Source: Vulcanimicrobium alpinum (GTDB taxonomy: Bacteria > Vulcanimicrobiota > Vulcanimicrobiia > Vulcanimicrobiales > Vulcanimicrobiaceae). Taken from it: DNA of 64,000 nucleotides. The DNA is taken from the NCBI RefSeq assembly GCF_027923555.1, contig NZ_AP025523.1, positions 3,104,484 through 3,168,483 on the forward strand, written 5' to 3'. This document shows, one piece after another, positions 30,010 to 40,441 of the stretch. The translations under genes and the position numbers were made by a program. A model generated the notes under the pieces. The model was not told the DNA's origin. It did not search any database and saw only the letters and a program-made list of their open reading frames with translations. Position 1 is the stretch's first letter, and each line of letters opens with the position of its first letter.

Positions 30010-30063
30010 GGCTTCGACAAGCTCAGCCTGACGGGGGCGGGGCTCCGACGAGCTCAGCACGAC
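30010..30063. repeat. Two tandem copies of a 24-base GCTTCGACAAGCTCAG-type repeat
   Basis: Copy one is at 30010-30033 and copy two at 30040-30063, identical at 20 of 24 positions with a 30-base period. Both carry the core CGAC-R-AGCTCAG. They are downstream of groEL. This core resembles short interspersed intergenic elements known from many GC-rich genomes; that comparison is from memory. Confidence 0.55.
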
Positions 30064-30080
30064 GTCGCCCCCGTCCGGGG

Positions 30081-32046
<1,966 letters not shown>

Positions 32047-32072
32047 GAAAAACTATCCCCTCTCAGGACTGC

Positions 32073-32099
32073 TTGGCACTACCAGCACGAGAGTGCCAG
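32073..32099 (-). promoter_or_regulatory. CIRCE element of groESL
   Basis: TTGGCACTA (32073-32081), a 9-base spacer, and GAGTGCCAG (32091-32099) match the CIRCE half-sites at 7 of 9 positions each and pair with each other. It lies directly after the predicted transcription start of groES, so HrcA bound here would repress the operon outside heat stress. Confidence 0.85.
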
Positions 32100-32108
32100 C
32101 GACCACTA

Positions 32109-32137
32109 ACGTTAGCAGAGTCATTTGCCGAGTGCAA
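32109..32137 (-). promoter_or_regulatory. Sigma-70-type promoter of groESL
   Basis: On the minus strand TTGCAC (32137-32132) and TAACGT (32114-32109) are separated by exactly 17 bases. Transcription would start near 32102, next to the CIRCE element. The -10 box differs from TATAAT at two positions. The fit of promoter, operator and gene order makes this convincing. Confidence 0.7.
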
Positions 32138-32477
32138 GGGGGGAGGGGAGGCAGGGACGGGCAAGGGCCACGCGAGCCCGACCATGATGACAAAAACTGG
32201 GGACCCGGCGACCCCACGGACGCGCTTGAGGCTGGTCTCGAGGGGTACCACGACGAAAATTCGGCTCGGCGTCGCACGTGCAGTCCGCTTCATCGGACGG
32301 CGCGATCCGGCGCCGTTCAGCAAGAAAGGCGGCCAATGGCTCATACCCTCCCGCGGATCCAAGGCGGCTGCGGGGAGGACTACGTGCGGCTGATCGCGCG
32401 GCCTCCGCAGCCGCTCACAGGATGCGACGGGGAACTCTTCCAAGAGCCTGCGACGATGCCGTCCCCGCCGCGTAGAC
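32138..32477. other. Intergenic region without a recognisable gene
   Basis: About 340 bases between the groESL promoter and the PsiE-like gene. Both strands were read: the frames give only basic, low-complexity translations, and no tRNA, riboswitch or clear promoter was recognised. It may hold the leader and promoter of the plus-strand gene at 32478. Confidence 0.5.
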
Positions 32478-32963
32478 ATGGTCCGCCGCAGCGGCACGAC
32501 GCCGAGCAAACCCGAAATCGAGCACACCAACGTACACGAAGCGCTCTCGCGCTACTTCGAGTGGGCGCAAGATGCGGTCGCGGCTGCGCTCGCGCTCGTG
32601 GTGATCGTCGTCATGGTCCAGGGGATCTGGACGCTGGCGCGGCTCGCGCTGGTCGACGGCCGCGAACCACGCATCGTCCTGCCGCAGATCGTGCTGCTGC
32701 TCATCCTCGTCGAGCTCTTCCGCACGCTGTTGTTCTACTTGCGCGAGCACCGCGTCGCCGTCGGCTTGATGATCGAGGTCGCAATCGTCAGCCTGTTGCG
32801 CGAGCTGCTGGTCAATCCGCCGGGGGCAAAGGGCACGATGTCGTTATCCGCGTACGGGATCGCCCTGCTCTTGGTCGTGCTCGGCGCGCTGATGGTTGCC
32901 GACCGCATGACCTCGTCAGGCGCGGCCGACGCGCCTGGCCGGAGCACGGTCGCCGAGGAGTAA
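32478..32963 (+). CDS. PsiE-like small integral membrane protein
   Basis: A 161-residue protein with an N-terminal cytoplasmic segment (HTNVHEALSRYFEWAQD) and four predicted membrane helices (AAALALVVIVVMVQGIW, IVLLLILVELFRTLLFYL, VGLMIEVAIVSLLREL, SAYGIALLLVVLGALMVAD). Helix number, length and the VELFRTLLFYLREH turn resemble the PsiE family of phosphate-starvation-inducible proteins. Function is unknown even in model organisms; no Pho box was recognised upstream. Confidence 0.55.
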   Translation: MVRRSGTTPSKPEIEHTNVHEALSRYFEWAQDAVAAALALVVIVVMVQGIWTLARLALVDGREPRIVLPQIVLLLILVELFRTLLFYLREHRVAVGLMIEVAIVSLLRELLVNPPGAKGTMSLSAYGIALLLVVLGALMVADRMTSSGAADAPGRSTVAEE

Positions 32964-33023
32964 CGCCTTGGGGGCGGCGCGGCAGTTTTCGGCAAAGCCG
33001 GGCCGCAGGGGTACAACATTTCC

Positions 33024-33512
33024 GTGCCGTTCGTTTCGCGAGTCTTGGTCGAACGCGTCGTAGCGTGCCCGTTTTCGGTGGCACACGACTACGCCGTTGA
33101 CTTCCTGCGGGCCGCCGAGCGCGGGATCGAGATCCGCGTCCCGCTCCGCGATTTTTGGCGCTCGCTGGGCGGCCACGTGCGGCGCCCCGTGCGGCTGGTC
33201 TTCGCCGCCTACCCCGACGAGGACGAGGCCGGCCGGATCCACGACGCCCTGCTCATCGAATGGAACGCGCGCACCCGGCTACTCCCCGACTTCCACGGGA
33301 CGCTGCGGCTGCGGATCGCCTCGGTCGAATCGACCCGGCTCTCCCTCGAGGGGGCCTACCGACCTCCGTTTGGCGCGTTCGGGCGCGTCTTCGACGCGGT
33401 CGCGGGGCAGGCGATCGCGCGGGCGGCGATGCGTGACCTCCTCCAGCGGATCGGCGACGCGATGGAGCGCCGGGAGGCGGCGTACCGCGCCGGCTCGGGG
33501 GTCACCGCCTAG
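33024..33512 (+). CDS. Hypothetical protein, possibly SRPBCC/START-like
   Basis: A 162-residue soluble protein starting with GTG. Sections such as VERVVACPFSVAHDYAVDFL at the N-terminus and FDAVAGQAIARAAMRDLLQR in a long C-terminal helix have the layout of the SRPBCC helix-grip fold, a lipid- or ligand-binding domain. No catalytic residues are seen. The assignment is by pattern only. It precedes a small membrane protein gene by 12 bases and may be co-expressed with it and alr. Confidence 0.5.
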   Translation: MPFVSRVLVERVVACPFSVAHDYAVDFLRAAERGIEIRVPLRDFWRSLGGHVRRPVRLVFAAYPDEDEAGRIHDALLIEWNARTRLLPDFHGTLRLRIASVESTRLSLEGAYRPPFGAFGRVFDAVAGQAIARAAMRDLLQRIGDAMERREAAYRAGSGVTA

Positions 33513-33524
33513 CCGGGGCGAAGG

Positions 33525-34022
33525 GTGCGTGCCGTGGACAAGGCAGGGTCGCTGCAGCAGCAGCTGGTCGCGGGGCTCGCCGCCGGGATCGCGGGCGGGC
33601 TCCTCTTTGCCCTCTTCATGCTCGGCGAACCGATCGCGTTCGGCAAGCCGGCCGGCGACGCGGTCGGCGGGATGTTCGGCGGGATCGCGGCGACCGTGAT
33701 GGGACCGGCGGCGCAAGGCAACCCCGCCGCGCCTTCAATCGGGATCGCGCTGCATTTCGCAGTCGCGATCTTCTGGGCGCTCGGTTACGTCTATCTCGTC
33801 CGCACCCAGCCGCAGCTCCTGCGGCGGCCCTGGCTCTCGGGGATCGCGTTCGGCTTGGTCGTGTACGTCTTCATGCAGATCATCCTGATCACGGCCGGCG
33901 CGTATCACCGGCCGGGACCCGTCGCGCTGCTCACCAACCTGGTCGCGCACACGCTCTTCTTCGGGCTCCCCGTCGCGCTGATCGTCGCGCGCTCGCTGGA
34001 CCGCACGATCTCCCGCGCGTGA
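33525..34022 (+). CDS. Hypothetical integral membrane protein with glycine-rich helices
   Basis: A 165-residue protein with four predicted membrane helices. The first, AGLAAGIAGGLLFALFMLGE, is glycine-rich; a conserved-looking loop GKPAGDAVGGMFGG follows. It is not assigned to a named family. The GTG at 33525 is used; a second GTG at 33534 is possible. Its stop overlaps the GTG start of alr (GTGA), so it is translated together with the racemase. Confidence 0.6.
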   Translation: MRAVDKAGSLQQQLVAGLAAGIAGGLLFALFMLGEPIAFGKPAGDAVGGMFGGIAATVMGPAAQGNPAAPSIGIALHFAVAIFWALGYVYLVRTQPQLLRRPWLSGIAFGLVVYVFMQIILITAGAYHRPGPVALLTNLVAHTLFFGLPVALIVARSLDRTISRA

Positions 34023-35137
34023 TCGCGCACGCCGCGGTCGACCTCGGCGCGATCGCGCGCAACGCCGCGACGCTGGCGGAGCTCGTCGCGCCCGCGCGCG
34101 TTGCGGCGGTGGTGAAAGCGAACGCGTACGGTCACGGTCTGGTCGAGGTGGCGCGCGCGCTCGCGCGCACGTGCGCGCGGCTGTGCGTCTACTCGCTCGA
34201 GGAAGCGATCGTGCTGCGCGAAGCAGAGATCGACGCGCCGATCCACGTGCTGGGTCCGGTGCCGCCGGGCGACCTCGACGCCGCGCATGCCGCGGACGTC
34301 GCGCTGACGCTGTGGGACCGGGGGCTCTACGCGCGCCAGGTCGCGAGCGTCGCGCGCCGGCGCGGGCGGCGCTTCACGATTCACGCGAAGGTCGACACCG
34401 GCGTCGTACGGCTCGGCCTCGATGCCGGCGACGCGCCCGACGCGCTCCAGCGTTACGCGGCGACGCCGGAGTTCGCGCTCGCCGGCGCGTTCACGCACCT
34501 CGCCGCCGCCGAAGAACTCGACTCGTCGTTCACGGACGAACAGCTCGCGCGGTTTCTCGCGGCGACGCGCGAACTCGGTCCCGGCGTCGAACGGCACGCC
34601 GCAGCGACGGCGGCGGCGATGCTGTGGCCGCGCACGCGGCTCGACACCGTGCGCATCGGGATCGGGCTGTACGGGATTTGGCCGAGCGTCGAGACGGAGG
34701 CGCTGATGCGCGTGCGCGGCGTCGAACTCGCACCCGCGCTGACCTGGCGAACGCGGATCGCGGCGATGCACGAGATCGACGCCGGGACCACCGTCGGCTA
34801 CGGGCGCACGTGGCAGGCGCCGCGCCGTTCGCGGATCGCGACGCTGCCGATCGGATACGCGGAAGGTCTGCCGCGCGCCGCCGGCAACGCCGCGCACGTC
34901 CTCGTCCGCGGCGCGCGCGTCGCGCTCGTCGGCCGCGTCTGCATGAACATGGCGTTTGCCGACGTGACCGGCGTCGCCGGCGCGGCTCCCGGCGACGACG
35001 TGACGCTCATCGGGCGCGACGGACGAGAAGAGATCCTCGCGGCCGATCTCGCGGCGGCGTGCGGCACGATCGGCTACGAACTCGTCGCGCGCCTTCCCGC
35101 GCACGTGCCGCGCACGTACGCGGCGCCGGTTTCGTGA
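34019..35137 (+). CDS. alr: Alanine racemase
   Basis: A 372-residue PLP fold-type III enzyme that interconverts L- and D-alanine, supplying D-alanine for the wall enzymes Ddl and MurF encoded at 52-62 kb. The PLP lysine is Lys33 in VVKANAYGHG. The second catalytic base is the tyrosine in VGYGRTWQAP, and GRVCMNMAFADVT is typical. GTG 34019 overlaps the upstream stop and its own stop overlaps the next GTG. Confidence 0.95.
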   Translation: MIAHAAVDLGAIARNAATLAELVAPARVAAVVKANAYGHGLVEVARALARTCARLCVYSLEEAIVLREAEIDAPIHVLGPVPPGDLDAAHAADVALTLWDRGLYARQVASVARRRGRRFTIHAKVDTGVVRLGLDAGDAPDALQRYAATPEFALAGAFTHLAAAEELDSSFTDEQLARFLAATRELGPGVERHAAATAAAMLWPRTRLDTVRIGIGLYGIWPSVETEALMRVRGVELAPALTWRTRIAAMHEIDAGTTVGYGRTWQAPRRSRIATLPIGYAEGLPRAAGNAAHVLVRGARVALVGRVCMNMAFADVTGVAGAAPGDDVTLIGRDGREEILAADLAAACGTIGYELVARLPAHVPRTYAAPVS

Positions 35138-36297
35138 TCGCCGCAACGGCGTTCGCCGTCGTCGACATCGTGCTGAACGGGAAGACGATCCTGCCGCACG
35201 CGCGCGCCGCCGTGCACGGAGGACGCCTGCTGCTGCCGGTCCGCGATCTCGGCCGCGTTCTCGGCGCGGAGGTGCGCTACGATGCGCGCGACGGACGCGT
35301 CGTCGTGCGCCGCTACGCCCGCACGGCCGCGCTGCGTGCGCGCGAGATCGTCGTCGACCGCGGACGCGCGTACGCGCCGCTGCGCACGGTCGCCGCCGCA
35401 CTCGGTTTCGACGCCGCGTACGTTGCGCGCACGCGAACCGTCGTGCTCGCGCGGCGCGTCGAACCGCGCACGCAGAGGCCCGCCGCCACGGTTGCCGCCG
35501 CTGCGGCGCCGACGCCCGGCAGCGGCGCGGCCGCTGCGCCGGCGAGCGCGCGCGACGCGATCGTGACGCCGCCGAGGAGCGCGCAGGTGAACGAGCCGTA
35601 TCCCGCGGTGAGCGCGCGCTTCGCGGGCTCCGGCGGGATCGATCCGCGCAGCGTGCGCGTCCTCGTCGATGGCCGCGACGTGAGCGCCGACGCGGCGATC
35701 GTCGGCGACGAGATCCTCTACACGCCGCGCGCGGCGCTCGCGCCCGGTACGCATGCGGTGACCGTCTCGGCGCTCGCGTCGAACGGGACGCCGCTCGCGG
35801 CCTCGTGGGAGTTCGCAGACACGTTCGCGTTCGCACCGCCCCCGCCGCCGGCGCCGCCGCCCGTGCGCGCGATGTACGTCGATCGCTACGTCGTTCCCGG
35901 AACGAACGCGTTCGACGTCGTCGTGCTCGGGGTTCCCGGGATGACGGGCTTCGTCGCCGTCGACGGCGTCCCGGGGATCGCGCCGCTCGTCGTCACGGGC
36001 GCGAACAGCTATGTCGCGCACGTCGTCGTGCCGCCCGGCGTCGCGCAGCCGTTCGCGCACGTCGGCGCGCGCCTGACGCTTCCCGACGGGTCGATCCGCG
36101 TCATCACGCTCCCGCAGACGATCGGCCTGTTCACCGCGAGCGCGTCGCCTCCGGCGCATGCGACGCCGACCTCGGTGCCGCGCGCCATCCCGCCGGGACG
36201 CCGGTCGATGGCGGTCCCGACGCCGACGGTGACGCCGACGCCGGTTCCGCGCCGCGCGCTCGCGCGGCCGCGCCCGTCGCCATCACCCTCGCCGTAA
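35134..36297 (+). CDS. Exported stalk-domain protein (copper amine oxidase N-terminal type) with proline-rich tail
   Basis: A 387-residue protein. After a short hydrophobic N-terminus it has VDIVLNGKTILPHARAAVHG, LLLPVRDLGRVLGAEVRYD and APLRTVAAALGFDAAYVA, the repeat signature of the copper amine oxidase-like N-terminal (stalk) domain common on cell-surface proteins. A Pro/Ala/Thr-rich linker, an Ig-like section and a Pro/Ser/Arg-rich C-terminus follow. It likely sits in the envelope. It is coupled to alr by a 4-base overlap, which hints at a wall-related role. Confidence 0.65.
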   Translation: MIAATAFAVVDIVLNGKTILPHARAAVHGGRLLLPVRDLGRVLGAEVRYDARDGRVVVRRYARTAALRAREIVVDRGRAYAPLRTVAAALGFDAAYVARTRTVVLARRVEPRTQRPAATVAAAAAPTPGSGAAAAPASARDAIVTPPRSAQVNEPYPAVSARFAGSGGIDPRSVRVLVDGRDVSADAAIVGDEILYTPRAALAPGTHAVTVSALASNGTPLAASWEFADTFAFAPPPPPAPPPVRAMYVDRYVVPGTNAFDVVVLGVPGMTGFVAVDGVPGIAPLVVTGANSYVAHVVVPPGVAQPFAHVGARLTLPDGSIRVITLPQTIGLFTASASPPAHATPTSVPRAIPPGRRSMAVPTPTVTPTPVPRRALARPRPSPSPSP

Positions 36298-36302
36298 CGC
36301 GT

Positions 36303-37040
36303 TCAGCGGGTCAGTTCGGCGAGCGCGTCTTCGAGATCGAGCGTCCCTTCGTAGAGCGCGCGGCCGACGATCGCGGCGTCGACGTTCTCCGGCGTGCCGT
36401 CGCGCAGCGCGCGCAGGTCGTCGAGCGTGCGCGCGCCGCCGCTTGCGGTGACGCGCAGCGGCGCAAGCGATGCGACGTGCGCGAGCGCGGCGACGTCGTA
36501 GCCGGCCCCGGTTCCGTCGCGCGCGATCTCCGTATAGACGATGCGTCGCACCCCCCACGCGGCGACGGTGCGGACGAGGTCGTCGCGCGACGCGCCCGCG
36601 TCGGCGAGCCAGCCGCGCGTCGCGACGCGGTCGCCGCGCGCGTCGATTCCCGCGACGATGCGCTCGCCGAACGTCTCGACGATCGCGCGCGCGTCGGACG
36701 GCCGTTCCGCCAGCAGCGTCCCGATCACGACTTGCCGCGCCCCGGCGTCGAAGCGCGCGTCGACGTCGGCGGCGCTGCGGATCCCGCCGCCGGTCTGCAC
36801 CGGAACGTCAACGCTCGCGCAGATCGCGCGCAGCGCGCCCTGATTCTCGCCGGTGCCGAACGCGCCGTCGAGATCGACGACGTGGAGCGCTCGCGCACCC
36901 GCCGCGACGAACGCGCGTGCACGCGCGACCGGGTCGGCGTCGTAGCAGGTCTCGCGCGACGGGTCGCCGCGCTCCAAGCGCACGGCGTAACCGCCGCGCA
37001 GGTCGATCGCCGGATAGAGCGTCAGCGCACGGCCGCTCAC
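36303..37040 (-). CDS. hisA: HisA, phosphoribosylformimino-AICAR isomerase
   Basis: A 245-residue TIM-barrel enzyme catalysing the Amadori rearrangement in histidine synthesis. LTLYPAIDLRGGYAVRLERG at the N-terminus has the catalytic aspartate, ALHVVDLDGAFGTGENQ the substrate loop, and TEIARDGTGAGYD the second catalytic aspartate; phosphate loops are GGGIRS and SGGART. The GTG at 37040 overlaps the hisH stop by 4 bases. A dual HisA/TrpF (PriA) role cannot be excluded. Confidence 0.93.
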   Translation of the reverse strand: MSGRALTLYPAIDLRGGYAVRLERGDPSRETCYDADPVARARAFVAAGARALHVVDLDGAFGTGENQGALRAICASVDVPVQTGGGIRSAADVDARFDAGARQVVIGTLLAERPSDARAIVETFGERIVAGIDARGDRVATRGWLADAGASRDDLVRTVAAWGVRRIVYTEIARDGTGAGYDVAALAHVASLAPLRVTASGGARTLDDLRALRDGTPENVDAAIVGRALYEGTLDLEDALAELTR

Positions 37041-37672
37041 GTCAGCGCTTCGCGCGAGCGGGCGTCGCACAGCGCGAGAAAGTTGTCGAGCAGGCGCGCC
37101 CCGGCGGCACGGCTCTTCTCTGGATGAAACTGCGTCGCCATCACGTTGCCGCGCGCGACGATCGCGGCGAAGCGCTCGCCGTAGGTGCAGGACGCGACGA
37201 GCGCATCGCTTGCGGTGACGCGATACGAGTGCAGGAAATACGCCCACGATCCGCTGCGCACGCCGTCGACGAACGGGTGCGTGCGCTCGATCGTCAGATC
37301 GTTCCACCCCATGTGCGGGATGCGCGGCGCGTTCGTGAAACGGCGCACGTCGCCGGGAAGAATCCCGAGACCGGCCGCACCGCCATACTCGTCGCTGGAG
37401 TCGAAGAGCACCTGCATCCCCACGCAGATCCCCAGAAACGGACGCCCCGCAGCGACGACCTCGCGCACCGCGCGGTCGATCCCGCGTTCGCGCAACGCGT
37501 CCATCGTCGCGCCGAACGCGCCGTCGCCCGGGAGGATCGCGGCCGGCGCGGCGGCGACCACCGCCGGATCGCCGGTCAGCACCAGATCGACGCTGCGCCG
37601 TTCGAGCGCCGCGAGCAACGAGCCGATGTTACCCCCGCCGTAATCGATCACCGCGATCTGCGCGTTCGTCAT
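37037..37672 (-). CDS. hisH: HisH, glutamine amidotransferase subunit of IGP synthase
   Basis: A 211-residue class I amidotransferase that feeds ammonia to HisF. It has IAVIDYGGGNIGSLLAALE at the N-terminus, the nucleophile cysteine in LGICVGMQVLFDSS, and the His-Glu pair in TQFHPEKS. It is translationally coupled to hisA. The expected partner hisF is not found between here and the window edge. Confidence 0.94.
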   Translation of the reverse strand: MTNAQIAVIDYGGGNIGSLLAALERRSVDLVLTGDPAVVAAAPAAILPGDGAFGATMDALRERGIDRAVREVVAAGRPFLGICVGMQVLFDSSDEYGGAAGLGILPGDVRRFTNAPRIPHMGWNDLTIERTHPFVDGVRSGSWAYFLHSYRVTASDALVASCTYGERFAAIVARGNVMATQFHPEKSRAAGARLLDNFLALCDARSREALT

Positions 37673-37772
37673 CGCCGCAGGCGTTCGCCCTCCGGCGCCG
37701 CGGTGCTTGCCGCCAGTCCGGCGGCCGCGGTCGCGGCGACGCCGTCACCGCCGCGTGCGTTGTACTGAACGC

Positions 37773-38918
37773 ATGACTCGTGTGTTGCGCGCCGCCGCGC
37801 TGATCGCAGCCCTCGTCGCCGGCGCGACGGTCCCCGCTGCCCGCGCCGCCGATCCCGGCCCCACGGTCCCTGCCGGGTTCACTATCGAGCGGATCGCCTC
37901 GCTCCCGGGGCCGCGCGAACTCGCCGTCACTCCCAACGGCGACCTGCTCGTCGGAACCAGCGGCGCATCGGTCGCGATCGTGCGCGACGCACAAGGGAAC
38001 GCGCAGCCGCCGCGCGCGTTCGCGTCGTTCGACGATCGGCCGGTGGCCGGCGTCGCGCTGCACGGCGACACACTCTTCGCCGGCGGCCAGTTCGGCGTCT
38101 ATCGCCTTCCGTACCGTGCCGGCGAAGCCGCGGCCGGGGCGGCGCCGGAGAAGATCGCGAGCGTCCGCACCTCGGGCCAATCGCGCGATCACACGACGAC
38201 GACGGTCGCGTTCAGCGAAGGCGTGCTATACGCGAGCGTCGGCTCGTCGTGCAATGCGTGCAGTCCGGAACTCGACGCGACGCGCGCGACGATTCAAGCG
38301 ATGCGGCCCGACGGGAGCGCGATGCATCCGCGTGCCGTCGATATCCGTAACGCCATCGCGCTCGCGGTGAACGGCGAGAACGGGGACCTCTGGGCCGGCG
38401 TCGCCGGACGTGACGAACTCGATCCCGGTCATCCCTACGAGATTTTCGACGACGTCTCGTCGCACCCGGGCACGCCCGACTACGGCTGGCTCACGTGCTA
38501 CGACGGCGGCAAGCCGATCGGCGGCGCGTCGTGCGCGAACGTCGTCGTTCCGCGCGTCGTCTTTCCGGCGTACGAGACGCCGATCGCGGCGGCGTTCTAT
38601 CCGCTGCATCCGGCGGGGCGGTTCGCGTTTCCGCAGCGCTACCGCGGCGGCGCGTTCGTGGCGCTTCACGGGAGCTGGCATCGTCCGCTCGTCGCTCCGC
38701 GCGTCGCGTTCGTCCCGTTCCGCGGCAGCGAACCGGCGACGCACGTCGACTGGAACGACCCGAACGCGCAGTGGAGCGAGTTCCTCGGCGGCTGTCAGCG
38801 CCCCGACGAATCACGCGTCTGCCGTCCCTCCGGCGTCGCCGTCGGCGCCGACGGATCGCTGTTCGTCAGCGACGACGGCGCGGGGGCGATCTACCGGATC
38901 AGGCCCTCGACGCGCTGA
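37773..38918 (+). CDS. PQQ-dependent sugar dehydrogenase-like (glucose/sorbosone) secreted protein
   Basis: A 381-residue protein with a Sec signal peptide (cleaved after ARAADP-like sequence near residue 26) and a six-bladed propeller of the soluble glucose dehydrogenase/sorbosone dehydrogenase type. Markers are GFTIERIASLPGPRELAVTPN, GVAGRDELDPGHPYEIF and GSWHRPLVAPRVAFVPF with the quinone-site histidine and arginine. It probably oxidises sugars in the periplasm, or is a PQQ-free relative. It is transcribed away from hisH with 100 bases between the starts. Confidence 0.75.
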   Translation: MTRVLRAAALIAALVAGATVPAARAADPGPTVPAGFTIERIASLPGPRELAVTPNGDLLVGTSGASVAIVRDAQGNAQPPRAFASFDDRPVAGVALHGDTLFAGGQFGVYRLPYRAGEAAAGAAPEKIASVRTSGQSRDHTTTTVAFSEGVLYASVGSSCNACSPELDATRATIQAMRPDGSAMHPRAVDIRNAIALAVNGENGDLWAGVAGRDELDPGHPYEIFDDVSSHPGTPDYGWLTCYDGGKPIGGASCANVVVPRVVFPAYETPIAAAFYPLHPAGRFAFPQRYRGGAFVALHGSWHRPLVAPRVAFVPFRGSEPATHVDWNDPNAQWSEFLGGCQRPDESRVCRPSGVAVGADGSLFVSDDGAGAIYRIRPSTR

Positions 38919-38945
38919 CCGCGGCGCGCGCGAAGATCGTGCGCG

Positions 38946-40349
38946 TCAGCGCCGGCGCAGTAGCGACGGCAGTACGCCGTTCTGCGAGAACGCGACCACG
39001 TCGCCTCCGAGCGTCGCGGTGTAGACGCCGGACGGTACGATCGCCGGCGACGCATATAGGTTCGCCCCGAGATCGCCGCTCGACCACAGCGTCTGACCGG
39101 TCTGCGAATTGAACGCGACGAGCTGGTGATCCAAACCGATCACGCCGACGCCCGGCACGAACGACGCGTGGCCGTAGACGACGTACTGCGAGGAGAACGT
39201 GTACAGCGGATTTCCTGAAAGGTCGAACGCGGAGATCGCGCAGCCGGGCGGGTTCACCAGGTCGGGATTCTGCAGCTCGCCGCCCGTCACGATGATCATC
39301 GTTCCGTCGCCGGTCGGCGTCCCGATCGCGCCGCCGCCGCGGGTCCACGGCTTGAGGTCGCGCTGCCACGCTACGTTGCCGCTGTTGCGATCGACCGCAT
39401 ACAGCAGCCCGCTCTTCGCGACGAAATACGCTTGCGTCCCGGCGACGTTCAGGGCGCCGCCGACGTCTTCGTCGCCGCCCGGCGCGACGAACGCCGAGCG
39501 CGACCAGTTGACGGAGAGCGAACGCGTCAGCGAAACCATCGCGTCGCTGTAGCCGGCCGTCTCCGTGCCGCACCCGTTCCCGGTGCCGACGTAGACGTTC
39601 GTGCCGTCGGTGCTGAACGGCGACCACACGCCGCCGCCGCCGGCGCCGCCCGCCTGCGCGGTCGCCCAAAAGTTCATCACGGGCGTACCGCTGCGCTCGT
39701 CGAGCGCCATCACGCCGCCGCTGACGCATCCGGTCGTATCGTCTCCGCCCGCGAGACCCTCGTACACCACGCCGTTGAGCACGACGGGTTCCGAACGGAC
39801 AAGCCCGACGTTGCCCGCATTCTGCGGCACGGCTCGCCAGCGCTGGGCGCCAGTAGCCGGATCGAGCGCGACGACGGCCGCGCCCGAGGTCGTCTGCGCG
39901 GCGAAGTTCGCGACGCCGTAGACGCCGACGAAGAGCGTGCCGTCGATGAGCGCCGGCGTCGCACGGACCGACGAACCGACGTGCACGCGCCAGCGGAGCG
40001 CTCCGGTCGCGGCATCGAGCGCGGCGACCGTGCCGGAGTCGGTCGCGACGTATACCGCACCGCCGGCGACGATCGGGCTCGCGTAGATCGTTTCGCCGAG
40101 CGAGACTTTCCATCGCTGCTTGAGCGAACCCGCCGAGCTTCGCGTGATTCCAGTCGCTTGCAACTGCAGTCCGCTGCGTGCCTGATCGTGCGCATACGTG
40201 ATCCAGTCATCGGTCGCGACCGTCGGCCCCGGCGTGCTTTGCACCGAAGGGACGCCGCCGGAGATCGTGCTCGTCGATCCGCCGCCTCCGCACGACGCGA
40301 GGGCACATGCCAAGACCACGGGGGGCCACAGTCTCTTCGCCGCGATCAT
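38946..40349 (-). CDS. PQQ-binding-like beta-propeller lipoprotein
   Basis: A 467-residue protein with a signal peptide ending in the lipobox LASC (Cys about residue 20) and then GGGGST. Repeats such as GTVAALDAATGALRWR, AAVVALDPATGAQRWRA and LVAFNSQTGQTLW are the AxDxxTGxxxW blade motif of PQQ/BamB-like eight-bladed propellers. No BAM partners are nearby and the repeats are dehydrogenase-like, but the catalytic residues are not evident. It is convergent with the sugar-dehydrogenase-like gene, a pairing that may reflect shared PQQ chemistry. Confidence 0.75.
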   Translation of the reverse strand: MIAAKRLWPPVVLACALASCGGGGSTSTISGGVPSVQSTPGPTVATDDWITYAHDQARSGLQLQATGITRSSAGSLKQRWKVSLGETIYASPIVAGGAVYVATDSGTVAALDAATGALRWRVHVGSSVRATPALIDGTLFVGVYGVANFAAQTTSGAAVVALDPATGAQRWRAVPQNAGNVGLVRSEPVVLNGVVYEGLAGGDDTTGCVSGGVMALDERSGTPVMNFWATAQAGGAGGGGVWSPFSTDGTNVYVGTGNGCGTETAGYSDAMVSLTRSLSVNWSRSAFVAPGGDEDVGGALNVAGTQAYFVAKSGLLYAVDRNSGNVAWQRDLKPWTRGGGAIGTPTGDGTMIIVTGGELQNPDLVNPPGCAISAFDLSGNPLYTFSSQYVVYGHASFVPGVGVIGLDHQLVAFNSQTGQTLWSSGDLGANLYASPAIVPSGVYTATLGGDVVAFSQNGVLPSLLRRR

Positions 40350-40441
40350 TCGCCCAGGCTACCGGGCTTCGACGCCCTCGCGCGTGGGACGAGAGTCCCG
40401 TCCGAGGAGTACCCGTCGCGCAGCCGGCAAGATCGGCGCGT

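Noticed and set aside
32138-32477. Possible tRNA, riboswitch or small protein in the 340-base gap.
   Set aside because: No cloverleaf, conserved riboswitch core or convincing frame was found on either strand.
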